Made by a program: the position numbers and the translations under genes
Origin: Gammaproteobacteria bacterium
GTDB taxonomy: Bacteria > Pseudomonadota > Gammaproteobacteria > Pseudomonadales > Halieaceae
Length of the DNA stretch: 15,102 nt
Direction: 5' to 3'
Assembly (NCBI GenBank): GCA_018222695.1
Contig: JAAEZV010000016.1
Location: 1-15,102 of the forward strand
The notes under the pieces: model-generated
Seen by the model: only the letters and a program-made list of their open reading frames with translations
What the model was told of the DNA's origin: nothing
Databases searched by the model: none
Part shown: one piece after another, positions 1-7,492 of the stretch
Numbering within the stretch: the first letter of the stretch is position 1
Layout of the letters: every line of letters starts with the position of its first letter

Positions 1-476
1 TCCAGTCAGTAGCCGACGAGCTCGAGGTCGATCCTTATGAGCTGATGTCGGTGGCGCGACGGGAGAGCGGGCTCTATCCGAGGGCGCGCTCGAAAGTGGG
101 CGCACGGGGTTTAATGCAGCTGATGCCGTCGACTGCGCGCAGTGTGGCCAATGATCGTAAAGAAGTTTACGGCGGTGCTAGCTCGCTCTACGACCCCGCA
201 ACCAACATCGCGCTTGGCGCGACGTATTACGTGGATTTGCTATCGCGCTTTGAAGGTAATCGCGTCAAGGCACTTGCGGCCTACAATGCGGGTCCGAGTC
301 GAGTGGTGCGTTGGACGGAGAAAGATATGGCGGTTGATCAGTGGGTGGACTCGATACCCTTCGGCGAGACGCGAGAGTATGTTCAAGCCGTGTTGGCCTA
401 CCTTGTGATTTACCGGACGAGAGCGGAGCAGCCGGTCAGCTTACTGACAACAGCTGAGCGCGAGGGGCTCTATTGA
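1..476 (+). CDS. slt: Soluble lytic murein transglycosylase, C-terminal part (5' partial)
   Basis: The open frame runs in from before the window (first full codon at nucleotide 3) and stops at TGA 474-476, so only the last 157 residues are present. They form an SLT/GH23 domain. The catalytic Glu is encoded at 63-65 in the context ARRESG, followed by GARGLMQLMPSTA and, later, AYNAGPSRV, the usual substrate-groove signatures. The family cleaves the MurNAc-GlcNAc bond of peptidoglycan with formation of 1,6-anhydroMurNAc in the periplasm. The catalytic domain lies at the very C-terminus, and the protein ends with an ETREYVQAVLAYLVIYR segment and a short tail, as in Slt70. That favours Slt over the smaller Mlt enzymes, but the N-terminal superhelical domain is not visible, so the symbol is probable only. 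An internal ATG at 45 lies inside the domain and is not the true start. Confidence 0.85.
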   Translation, partial: QSVADELEVDPYELMSVARRESGLYPRARSKVGARGLMQLMPSTARSVANDRKEVYGGASSLYDPATNIALGATYYVDLLSRFEGNRVKALAAYNAGPSRVVRWTEKDMAVDQWVDSIPFGETREYVQAVLAYLVIYRTRAEQPVSLLTTAEREGLY

Positions 477-553
477 CGGCCGTGATGAGCCGACTTTTTA
501 AACCAGCATGTTGAGTCCGGTTACGGTGAAGATAATCGGGTGAGGAGAGACTG

Positions 554-1681
554 ATGAAAACGATACAAATGCAATCCTGTGTTCACGACAATGGAACAGT
601 GGAGTGCACTCTGGTTGAGGTAGAGCTGCCCGAACCCGGTCCGGAAGAGGTGGTTGTTGAGATTGAGGCGGCGCCCATTAATCCATCGGATCTTGGCCTG
701 ATGTTCGGTGCGGCAGACTTGAGCACCGTGCGCGCGGCAGAGCGGGATGGTCAGCCCGCAGTGCTGTTGGATGTGCCTGACGCCGCGATGCGCGCGATGG
801 CCCCGAGAGTTGGCCACTGGATGGCCGTGGGTAACGAGGGCAGTGGGCGCGTCATCGCCGCGGGTGACAGTGACGCCGCGCAGGCACTCATGGGGCGCCG
901 TGTCGGCATGTTTGGCGGCGAGATGTATGCCGGACATCGGTGCTTGCCCGCAGCCCAATGCATGGCCTTCCCTGACCGCATCTCTGCAGAGCAGGCAGCT
1001 TCCAGCTTTGTCAACCCAATGACCGCCTTGGGGTTCATGGAAACGCGGTTGATGGAAGGTCAGCAGGCAATAGTGCACACCGCCGCAGCGTCCAATCTGG
1101 GGCAGATGCTGTTGCGTCTGTGTCAGGCCGATGATGTGCCGCTGGTGAACATTGTGCGCTCCGATGCGCAGGTAGAGCTGCTGAAGTCCATGGGGGCGGA
1201 GTGGGTGTTAAATAGTCAGGCTGAAACCTTCATGAAGGATTTGATCGCAGCGCTGGTGGCGACCGGTGCGACTCTGGCTTTCGATGCCATTGGCGGGGGG
1301 AGAGGTGTGAATCGTATTCTGACCGCGATGGAAATTGCCGCAGCACAAACCGGGCCCTGGTCGCGGTATGGTTCTGAGGAGCCGAAGCAGGCCTATATAT
1401 ATGGTCAGTTAGATTTGGGCGCGACCGAGTTGACTCGAGGCTATGGGTGGGTGTGGTCTGTGAGCGGGTGGCTGTTGACGCCGTTTATGAAGCGGGCAGG
1501 GCCCGAAGTCGCGGCGCGAATGAGGAAGCGCGTGCTGGACGAGATTGATACCACTTTTGTCAGCCACTACTCCTCTCGCATCAGCCTGGCAGAGGCGATC
1601 ACCGTGGAGGCGGTCAAAGATTACGGGGCGCGCAGGACTGGACAAAAAACCCTGCTGCGAATGGCCGAGTCAGCCTCCTGA
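554..1681 (+). CDS. Medium-chain dehydrogenase/reductase (zinc-binding-dehydrogenase-like, quinone oxidoreductase type)
   Basis: This 375-residue protein has the MDR layout. A GroES-like N-terminal domain includes PINPSD at residues 41-46 and GNEGSGRVIAAG at 93-104. The NPMTALG turn is at 154-160, and a Rossmann domain starts near residue 172. The nucleotide-binding loop reads HTAAASNLG (175-183) rather than the common GxGxxG form, a variant I associate with a subgroup of zinc-free MDR proteins. The cysteine cluster of the structural zinc site of classical alcohol dehydrogenases is absent. The likely role is NAD(P)H-dependent oxidation or reduction of a carbonyl, enone or quinone; the substrate cannot be told. 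The ATG at 554 follows a good GAGGAGAG ribosome binding site. The 3' end overlaps yciH on the opposite strand by 12 bp. Confidence 0.8.
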   Translation: MKTIQMQSCVHDNGTVECTLVEVELPEPGPEEVVVEIEAAPINPSDLGLMFGAADLSTVRAAERDGQPAVLLDVPDAAMRAMAPRVGHWMAVGNEGSGRVIAAGDSDAAQALMGRRVGMFGGEMYAGHRCLPAAQCMAFPDRISAEQAASSFVNPMTALGFMETRLMEGQQAIVHTAAASNLGQMLLRLCQADDVPLVNIVRSDAQVELLKSMGAEWVLNSQAETFMKDLIAALVATGATLAFDAIGGGRGVNRILTAMEIAAAQTGPWSRYGSEEPKQAYIYGQLDLGATELTRGYGWVWSVSGWLLTPFMKRAGPEVAARMRKRVLDEIDTTFVSHYSSRISLAEAITVEAVKDYGARRTGQKTLLRMAESAS

Positions 1682-2029
1682 CAGTTTCACCTCGTAGCCC
1701 ATCTTCTTGAGGTGTTCCTGGCAGATGGCGCGCTGATCACCCTGAATCTCGAGGGTGTCGCCCTTAACCGCGCCGCCCACACCGCATCGTTGCTTGAGCT
1801 GTTTGCAGATTGTTTTGAGGGTGTCGGGGTTTTCGGGAATCCCTGAGATGACCGTGACCGCCTTGCCACCCCGACCCTTGGTCTCTCGCCTGATCCGCAC
1901 CACATCGTCGCCGGCTGCGCGGGGTCTTGCATTGCCGCAGACACATTTGACCAACTGGCGCTGGCATTGTGGGCATAACCGGCCCCCGTCTGTGCTGTAA
2001 ACCGGTTGACTGTCGCGAGGTTGGGCCAA
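1670..2029 (-). CDS. yciH: SUI1/eIF1-like translation factor YciH
   Basis: This 119-residue protein carries a SUI1 domain over about residues 42-118, with VVRIRRETKGRGGKAVTVISG, the CGVGGAVKGDTLEIQGDQR core and the YEVKLSGG end typical of YciH. E. coli YciH is slightly shorter. The extra length here is a cysteine segment at 19-31 (CPQC then CVC) that could bind zinc. The family is related to eukaryotic eIF1 and is linked to the fidelity of translation initiation on the 30S subunit. The start is TTG at 2027-2029: an AAGGAGA ribosome binding site lies five bases upstream, no ATG is available in frame nearby, and the N-terminus matches the family's YSTDGG opening. It is convergent with the dehydrogenase gene (12 bp overlap) and divergent from slyX. 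Confidence 0.9.
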   Translation of the reverse strand: MAQPRDSQPVYSTDGGRLCPQCQRQLVKCVCGNARPRAAGDDVVRIRRETKGRGGKAVTVISGIPENPDTLKTICKQLKQRCGVGGAVKGDTLEIQGDQRAICQEHLKKMGYEVKLSGG

Positions 2030-2034
2030 AGGGC

Positions 2035-2041
2035 TCTCCTT
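2035..2041 (-). promoter_or_regulatory. Strong ribosome binding site fixing the TTG start of yciH
   Basis: On the minus strand AAGGAGA lies five bases before TTG. It is the best Shine-Dalgarno match near the gene and supports initiation at this non-ATG codon. Confidence 0.7.
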
Positions 2042-2056
2042 AATGGCGATGTTTCT

Positions 2057-2084
2057 GAGCTGCGGCGCTCCTGAAGGAGCTGCG
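2057..2084. repeat. Direct repeat GAGCTGCG, two copies spaced 20 bp, with a small hairpin
   Basis: GAGCTGCG occurs at 2057-2064 and 2077-2084, starts 20 bp apart (about two helical turns). Between them GCTCC (2067-2071), loop TGAA, GGAGC (2076-2080) forms a five-base-pair hairpin. The element lies in the yciH-slyX divergent region just upstream of a TATACT box, so an operator role is possible. That role is inference. Confidence 0.45.
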
Positions 2085-2091
2085 CTCGTTT

Positions 2092-2097
2092 TATACT
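2092..2097 (+). promoter_or_regulatory. Candidate -10 box upstream of slyX
   Basis: TATACT matches the sigma-70 -10 consensus at five of six positions and lies 35 bp before the slyX ATG. No good -35 hexamer is found at 15-18 bp upstream; that position is occupied by the direct-repeat element. Confidence 0.35.
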
Positions 2098-2132
2098 AGC
2101 ACTCGTAGGTTGTCTGCTTGAGAGGGTAATCA

Positions 2133-2339
2133 ATGGGGGACGTAGCGGCACTTGAGGCGCAGATCGCGTTTGTTGAGGACACGGTGCAGGCGCTCGATGA
2201 GGCTTTGGCTGCCCAGCAGCAACACATACTGCGTTTGGAGCGGCAGATCGATCGCCTACAGCAGCAACTCAAGGACCAAGGAGCCCGCCTCGATGAGGTG
2301 GCCGCAGAGTCCAGCGAACCGCCCCCTCCGCATTACTGA
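2133..2339 (+). CDS. slyX: SlyX family protein
   Basis: This 68-residue, mostly alpha-helical protein has heptad-like spacing (LEAQIAFVEDTVQALDEAL, then QQQHILRLERQIDRLQQQL), predicting a coiled coil over nearly its whole length. It ends in EPPPPHY, the characteristic SlyX C-terminus. Length and ending both match the family. The biochemical role of SlyX is not established; the name comes from its position next to slyD in enteric bacteria, and no slyD is seen here. The ATG follows a GAGAGG ribosome binding site. The amidohydrolase gene begins 30 bp after the stop, so the two may be cotranscribed. Confidence 0.9.
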   Translation: MGDVAALEAQIAFVEDTVQALDEALAAQQQHILRLERQIDRLQQQLKDQGARLDEVAAESSEPPPPHY

Positions 2340-2351
2340 GCCATCACCAAA

Positions 2352-2370
2352 TATAGTGAGAATCATTCTA
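2352..2370. promoter_or_regulatory. Fur-box-like palindrome at the amidohydrolase start codon
   Basis: By my own alignment this 19-base stretch matches the classical GATAATGATAATCATTATC consensus at 14 of 19 positions. It contains the perfect inverted repeat AGAAT-C-ATTCT (2360-2369 and flank). It touches the ATG at 2370 and occupies the place where a ribosome binding site would be expected, which fits a repressor site. It is a single site read by eye, so an accidental match remains possible. Confidence 0.3.
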
Positions 2371-4082
2371 TGAATTGGCGCGTAACCAGTCTGATTTTAA
2401 TAGCTTTAGTATGCGGTTTCGCTGTGCTATTTGCGATTGTCACGCGTCCCATTGCGGCGCCGCACCACGAGATCTATGTCAATGGCACGGTCTTGACCAT
2501 GGACTCGGATAACGCCATCGCTGAGGCCGTGAGTGTGCGCGACGGGATAATAGAGGCGGTAGGGGGCTCAGAGGCCATGCTGGCCAGGGCCACTGATGAC
2601 ACGCAGGTGGTTGATTTGCGGGGCAGGACCCTTATGCCCGGCTTTGTCGACGCCCATGGGCATTTCCCCGGTTCGGGGCAGACCGTATTTTCAGTCGATC
2701 TTAACAGTCCGCCCATTGGCGACGTCACCGATATCGATCAACTGCTGGCGCGGCTGAGCGATTTTGCATTGAAGCGAGCAGACGGCTGGGTTGTGGGGCA
2801 TGGCTATGACGACACGCTGTTAAGGGAAAAGCGCCACCCGACCCGCGATGATCTGGACCGGGTCAGTCGGGACCGGCCCGTCGCGGTGGTGCATGTGTCA
2901 GGCCATCTCGCGGTGGTCAACACTGCTGCATTGGCGGTATTGGGCATCGATGAGTCGACCCCGGATCCTGAGGGGGGTGTGATCGTACGTGACCCTGCTT
3001 CGGCTGACGGACGGAGGCCGAATGGCGTGTTGGAGGAGACCGCCGCGCGCGCCGTTTGGGACCACACCCTCGATCTAGGGGTCATGGATGGCCTGCGCAT
3101 GACGACTCAGGCGGCGAAAGAATATTTGGCAGTAGGCGTGACGACGGCCTCAGCGGGCGGTATGCCTTCAGCGGTGGCCGAATTGCTGGGGTTCTTAAGC
3201 GGCCTGAATCAGTTCTCCCAGCGCGTTGCCCTGTTTCCGTTGTTTGAAGAAGTGGGCGAGAGCCTGCTTAGTGGAGAGCGCTCGCTCGCCGATTTCGCAG
3301 GAGCAAGAGTCAGGGTGCCGCGGGTAAAGATCATCGCTGATGGCAGTATTCAGGGTTATACCGGTTACCTTAGCGAGCCTTACTACGTGCCATTCAAGGG
3401 TGACGCCAGCTACCGGGGTTACCCTTCGGTGCTGCGTGACGAATTGTTCCGTCAGGTCGAAGCGCTATATGAGCGGCGGATTCCGGTTGCTATCCATTGC
3501 AATGGCGACGCCTCGATAGACGACGGTCTTGATGCGATCGAGGCGGCGATGGCCGCCCATCCTTGGCCAGAGGCCCGGCCGTTGATTATCCACGCGCAAA
3601 TGACACGCAGGGATCAAATCGATCGCATGGCCGAGCTCGGGGTGACGCCCAGCTTTTTTTCCGCCCACACCTACTACTGGGGTGATCGTCACGCCGCCAT
3701 TTTCATGGGTCCGGAGCGGGCCGCCAATATGAGCCCGGCACGTTGGGCGTTAGATGCAGGCGTTCGCTTCAGTTCCCATCTGGACACACCGGTGACCCCT
3801 ATGCTGCCTTTACAGGCGGTATGGAGCCAGGTGGAAAGGGAGAGTACGGGAGGCGTCGTGATTGGTCCGGCGCAGCGCATAGGGCGCTTGCCGGCACTGC
3901 GGGCCGTGACTATTGACGCGGCCTGGCAAGTTTTTATGGACGACGAGATTGGCTCCATTGAGCCGGGTAAGCGCGCTGATCTGGTGGTGCTGTCAGAGAA
4001 CCCGCTGACGGCTGAGGATATTCGGGGCATCAAAGTCGATCGCACCGTGATTGACGGTGCCACGGTTTACGCCAGGCTATAG
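2370..4082 (+). CDS. Membrane-anchored amidohydrolase family protein (YtcJ-like)
   Basis: This 570-residue protein starts with a hydrophobic segment at about residues 6-25, preceded by Arg and followed by TRP; it has no cleavage or lipobox motif, so an uncleaved inner-membrane anchor with a periplasmic enzyme is likely. The rest is an amidohydrolase_3 (TIM-barrel metal hydrolase) protein: the N-terminal beta-sandwich part VNGTVLTMD (37-45), metal-ligand motif DAHGH (94-98), ADGSIQG (323-329), HCNGDASID (376-384), IHAQ (407-410), SHLDTPV (469-475), and the closing GSIEPGKRADLVVL (528-541). YtcJ-like enzymes hydrolyse N-acyl or cyclic amide bonds, but their substrates are mostly unknown and none can be assigned. 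No convincing ribosome binding site precedes the ATG; the signal anchor immediately downstream supports this start. The gene ends four bases from the convergent thioesterase gene. Confidence 0.85.
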   Translation: MNWRVTSLILIALVCGFAVLFAIVTRPIAAPHHEIYVNGTVLTMDSDNAIAEAVSVRDGIIEAVGGSEAMLARATDDTQVVDLRGRTLMPGFVDAHGHFPGSGQTVFSVDLNSPPIGDVTDIDQLLARLSDFALKRADGWVVGHGYDDTLLREKRHPTRDDLDRVSRDRPVAVVHVSGHLAVVNTAALAVLGIDESTPDPEGGVIVRDPASADGRRPNGVLEETAARAVWDHTLDLGVMDGLRMTTQAAKEYLAVGVTTASAGGMPSAVAELLGFLSGLNQFSQRVALFPLFEEVGESLLSGERSLADFAGARVRVPRVKIIADGSIQGYTGYLSEPYYVPFKGDASYRGYPSVLRDELFRQVEALYERRIPVAIHCNGDASIDDGLDAIEAAMAAHPWPEARPLIIHAQMTRRDQIDRMAELGVTPSFFSAHTYYWGDRHAAIFMGPERAANMSPARWALDAGVRFSSHLDTPVTPMLPLQAVWSQVERESTGGVVIGPAQRIGRLPALRAVTIDAAWQVFMDDEIGSIEPGKRADLVVLSENPLTAEDIRGIKVDRTVIDGATVYARL

Positions 4083-4086
4083 CGAT

Positions 4087-4740
4087 TCAGGCGCTGCCGA
4101 ACCCGAACTTCTCCCTATCGACTCGAACGAAGATGGCTTCTGCCGTCGCGGTGGTGGTTTCCCCACAGCTCATGGCCGCCTTCACCTCGGTACGTTTGTC
4201 GTCGAGGTCCCTTGCTTCGGCGCTGACCTCAATCACCTGATTAAGTGGCGTGGGTTTTAAATATCTGACAGAGAGTCCCCCCGTCATGCCGGGGTGGCCA
4301 GTTCGCACGTGGGTCATACCCATGATGTGATCGAGAACGCCGGCTACCCAGCCGCCATGTACGTGACCGGGCGGGCCCTCAAAGGCCTGGCTGAACGTCA
4401 CCGTCCCCGTAATTCGATTCGACGCCTCTTGCCAGTGTAATTCTGGTGAGCAGGGGTGGCTTCTGCCTCCCACGCTGACGAGCTCGCCCATCACGTCGTC
4501 GATAGTGCCGCGCTCGCCGCGTTTCGCCATATCGATTAGGCCATCTACTTGTTGGGCTTGGCTCAGTTCCGCCGTGAGGCCTTCAATTTTTTCTGTGAGT
4601 GCGTTGGCCCATTCTGGGTCGATATCGGTGCTGACCAGTTTCTCGTTGAGTGCACGTGTTGCACTAGCAAGCCGCTGCCGCGCGCGCCAGTAGGTTGCCT
4701 CCCGAGAATCGGAGTCATAGGAGCTGGTTTCGGTAGTCAT
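4087..4740 (-). CDS. PaaI-type hotdog-fold thioesterase
   Basis: This 217-residue protein has a C-terminal hotdog domain (about residues 95-210) with the PaaI signature GHVHGGWVAGVLDHIMG. The HGG at 128-130 and Asp137 are the expected catalytic elements, followed by the LSVRYLKPTPLNQ strand. The family hydrolyses acyl-CoA or aryl-CoA thioesters in the cytoplasm. The first 90 residues form a charged, probably helical extension not seen in minimal PaaI proteins. The start at ATG 4738-4740 is preferred: it follows the epoxide hydrolase stop with one base between (TGA C ATG), which suggests translational coupling. A TTG at 4764 would extend the protein by eight residues and overlap the upstream gene by 23 bp. 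Confidence 0.8.
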   Translation of the reverse strand: MTTETSSYDSDSREATYWRARQRLASATRALNEKLVSTDIDPEWANALTEKIEGLTAELSQAQQVDGLIDMAKRGERGTIDDVMGELVSVGGRSHPCSPELHWQEASNRITGTVTFSQAFEGPPGHVHGGWVAGVLDHIMGMTHVRTGHPGMTGGLSVRYLKPTPLNQVIEVSAEARDLDDKRTEVKAAMSCGETTTATAEAIFVRVDREKFGFGSA

Positions 4741-4741
4741 G

Positions 4742-5911
4742 TCAGATGAGTCTCTGCTCCTCAAGGGTGGCCCGCCATCCCTGGATGTCGCCGATCAGTG
4801 CCTCGGGTTGCTCCAAAGATGCGAAGTGGCCACCTGCCTCATGTTGATCGTTGAACGTCACCAGCTGTTGGTAACGCGTTCGCGCCAGGCGCTCAGTGCA
4901 CACAAACAGCTCCTTGGGAAATATCGAGAGGCCGATGGGTAGTGCGATAGGGCGGTAGTCCCCTTCGGTAAAACTCTCCCAATAGAGTTTTGCGCTACTA
5001 CCGCCGGTGTTGGTCATCCAGTAGTGGGTAACAATGTCCAGCAGGACATTTCTTTCGATGGCATTCTCCGGGTGGCGGAGGCCGTCCCGCACGCAGTCGG
5101 TCCAGGTCGCGTATTTTTCGACGATCCAGGCCATTTGTCCTGCCGGAGAGTCAGCCAGGCTGTAGGCAAGCGTTTGCGGGCGGGTACTCTGTTGTTTGGA
5201 ATAGCCAGCCTCATGCTCCTGGTAGTGCATTGCGGCGGCGAGCGTGGGTTGCTCGGCGGGGTCGGTGCCACTCATGGTGTGCTCATCCGGCACTACCATC
5301 GGTAAATTAACGTGACCGGCGAGACAGTGGGTATCTGGATGCAGTAACACGGCATGGGTTACTAATGAGCCCCAGTCACCCCCTTGGGCAACGTAGCGCT
5401 CGTAGCCCAGTCGGAGCATCAATTGATCCCAGAGAGCGGCAATGCGTTCTACTCCTACTCCTGGAGATGCTGGTTGACCGGAAAAGCCAAAGCCCGGCAG
5501 GCTGGGAATGACCAGATGGAAAGCATCCGTTGCATCACCGCCGTGCTGCGTCGGGTCGGAGAGTGGGCCGATGATGTCGAGAAACTCCAGCACCGATCCG
5601 GGCCAGCCATGGGTGATGAGCAGGGGCTGGGCCTGCGTATGAGGGCTCCTGATATGAAGGAAATGGATCTCGAGCCCGTCAATTTCAGTAATGAAGTTGT
5701 CGTACTGATTCAGTAGGGATGGGACGCGCTGCCAGTCGTACTCATCGCGCCAATAGCGCACCAGCTCCTGGCAATAACTGAGTGGTACCCCTTGCTGCCA
5801 ATCCTCCACGGTTTCCGCGTTGGGGAAGCGCGTTTGTGTCAGTCGCTGAATGGCATCTTCGATCGCTGCGTCTTCAAATTTGGGTTCGAAGTGTTCGATT
5901 GCGTTATTCAT
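4742..5911 (-). CDS. Epoxide hydrolase (alpha/beta hydrolase with EHN domain)
   Basis: This 389-residue protein has an N-terminal EHN domain (residues 5-110, IEHFEPKFEDAAIEDAIQRL and tRFPNAETVEDW) and a C-terminal alpha/beta hydrolase domain, as in microsomal and juvenile-hormone-type epoxide hydrolases. The oxyanion motif is HGWPGS (101-106), the nucleophile Asp179 lies in GGDWG, and the catalytic His362 in GGHFASLEQP. Glu334 in FPKE sits where Asp is found in the Aspergillus niger enzyme, to judge from memory of that sequence. Tyr237 and Tyr310 are candidate ring-opening donors. The enzyme converts epoxides to vicinal diols. The start ATG 5909-5911 is preferred over GTG 5944 because the family N-terminus begins here; a weak GGGA lies upstream. 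The gene is followed within one base by the thioesterase start and preceded by a 54-bp gap after the SDR stop. Confidence 0.88.
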   Translation of the reverse strand: MNNAIEHFEPKFEDAAIEDAIQRLTQTRFPNAETVEDWQQGVPLSYCQELVRYWRDEYDWQRVPSLLNQYDNFITEIDGLEIHFLHIRSPHTQAQPLLITHGWPGSVLEFLDIIGPLSDPTQHGGDATDAFHLVIPSLPGFGFSGQPASPGVGVERIAALWDQLMLRLGYERYVAQGGDWGSLVTHAVLLHPDTHCLAGHVNLPMVVPDEHTMSGTDPAEQPTLAAAMHYQEHEAGYSKQQSTRPQTLAYSLADSPAGQMAWIVEKYATWTDCVRDGLRHPENAIERNVLLDIVTHYWMTNTGGSSAKLYWESFTEGDYRPIALPIGLSIFPKELFVCTERLARTRYQQLVTFNDQHEAGGHFASLEQPEALIGDIQGWRATLEEQRLI

Positions 5912-5965
5912 GATGTGTCCCGTGCGGAGATTCGCCTGCGACACTAACGGCTCACATGTGCGCGC

Positions 5966-7390
5966 TCAACCCTTGTCGTTTAAATTCAATCCGCTGTAGG
6001 TCTCGGCCAGCCAGTCGAGCAAACGAGCCCTCTCCTCGGGCCTCTCTTGTGTGCGGTTTCGCAAATGTGTGGTCCGCGGCTCGCGGTCCAGGAACAGTTT
6101 GCCACTCACGTGGTCGGCTTCCGTGGCTCTGGCCAGCCAGACAATGGTGTCTGCGCCCTCGGCGGGTGAACGGAGCACGCGTTTTGTCACGCGGCGGAAC
6201 CCGGGAAGAGCGGTTTGTACGCCCGGCGTATCGGCCCAGCCCGGATGCATGCTGTTGACCGCAATGTTGTGCTCTGCCCATGCCTCGGCCCAGAGTTCAG
6301 TGAGCACAGTGAGGGCCCGTTTGGCTCGCGCATAAGCGACGCTGCCGTTGTATTTGTCTGCTGTCATGATCAGTTCATCGCACCGCAGCTTCTGGGTGTA
6401 CATGCCTCCCGAGACCACGTTGATGACGCGAGCCGCTCGCGCGTGGTCCTGCAAAAGGGGGAGCAGTGATTCGGTGAGTTTCCAGGGCGACAGCAGCAAT
6501 AGGGCGGCGCTGCGTTCAATACCCTCTGCCGTTTCAGCGTAGTCGTTGAACAGTGCGCCGGCGTTGTTAATCAGCACGTCAATTGATTGCCCTCGTGCAT
6601 GCAATCTTTCACACAGCGCTGAGACCTCGGCGAGCAAGCTCAAATCAGCGAGTTCGACGTGATCAGCCTCTCTGCCAGTCTCTGCTTTCAATGCGTGCTG
6701 CATGGCTACTGCTTTGGCGGGGTCGCGGATGACCACGGTGAGTGCTGCTCCAGCTTCCAGCATAGATACTGCTGTCGCGAATCCCAGTCCGGCATTAGCG
6801 CCGGTCAGGACAACATGCTTGCCGGTCATATCGGCGGTCATGGGCCGCCAAGTGTTCTGCCCTCTGCGGTACCCATAGCGAGTGAAGCATGTCAGCGCGG
6901 TCGTGAGCCTGCCGTCTCTTTTTTGCGTGTCTCGTGAGGCCTCGGGCGGGGGATTGTCGTCCGTCAGCGCCCTGGCGAGGCCCTTCAGGCTCGCTCGCCC
7001 CATTTTTTTGAAGCCGGGCTCCAGGCGCTTTGCTAGGCGCTGTAATCCGGTCCGAAACGTGAACTCTGCGACGTAGTGAATGCGAGTGAGGTCATCCGCT
7101 AGGGATTCAAACGTGATGACGTCTTTAACGGTGAACCAGCGCCCACGACCCTCTAGTATCAGGCACTGCCAAGGAGTCAGCTCAGTGATCTCGTAGGTCA
7201 GGTCGAGGTGTCCACGACCCGCCTTGCAGCGCACGGAGAACCGACTGCCCTCGTCGATTGGTCCCGGGGTGAGCTTGCTCGCTTCTAACGCAGTGGCATC
7301 CCATTCAACGGTGGTTCTGAAATCGGCGACGTAGCGAAAGCAGCTTGCTACCGATCGTGGTACCTCGATCGTTTCGGTTAGGGTGATCAT
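5966..7390 (-). CDS. SRPBCC-SDR fusion oxidoreductase
   Basis: One uninterrupted 474-residue frame contains two domains. Residues 1-145 look like an SRPBCC/polyketide-cyclase-type lipid-binding fold (ITLTETIEVPRSVASCFRYVADF, then EWDATALEA and the WFTVKDVITFE strand). Residues 165-470 form a short-chain dehydrogenase with TGANAGLG (196-203), NNAG (275-278), catalytic Ser327 in VVSGG, and Tyr353/Lys357 in YARAK; MHPGW (381-385) follows. The SDR half, including its FTRYGYRRGQ lead-in, resembles the DHRS12 branch. All catalytic residues are present. The SRPBCC half may hold or present a hydrophobic substrate; this is inferred from the fold. The ATG at 7388-7390 fits the SRPBCC start. It lies 102 bp after the small basic protein and upstream of the epoxide hydrolase on the same strand, so probably in one operon. 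Confidence 0.82.
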   Translation of the reverse strand: MITLTETIEVPRSVASCFRYVADFRTTVEWDATALEASKLTPGPIDEGSRFSVRCKAGRGHLDLTYEITELTPWQCLILEGRGRWFTVKDVITFESLADDLTRIHYVAEFTFRTGLQRLAKRLEPGFKKMGRASLKGLARALTDDNPPPEASRDTQKRDGRLTTALTCFTRYGYRRGQNTWRPMTADMTGKHVVLTGANAGLGFATAVSMLEAGAALTVVIRDPAKAVAMQHALKAETGREADHVELADLSLLAEVSALCERLHARGQSIDVLINNAGALFNDYAETAEGIERSAALLLLSPWKLTESLLPLLQDHARAARVINVVSGGMYTQKLRCDELIMTADKYNGSVAYARAKRALTVLTELWAEAWAEHNIAVNSMHPGWADTPGVQTALPGFRRVTKRVLRSPAEGADTIVWLARATEADHVSGKLFLDREPRTTHLRNRTQERPEERARLLDWLAETYSGLNLNDKG

Positions 7391-7492
7391 GTGTGTCCAC
7401 GAGACAGAAAGGTGCTTACATTACGCCGGTCGGCGATAGCCAGTTCACGTTAGCTTCTTCTGGAATTAGCGGGAACCGGCGGTGATGATGAG

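Noticed and set aside
521..1078. 185-codon minus-strand frame opposite the dehydrogenase
   Set aside because: Its His/Cys/Arg-rich composition has no domain, and it lies opposite a well-supported MDR gene.
7424..7435. Palindrome CGCCGGTCGGCG between the small basic protein and the SDR
   Set aside because: The stem is only four to five base pairs with almost no loop and no T tract, so it does not support a terminator or a clear operator.
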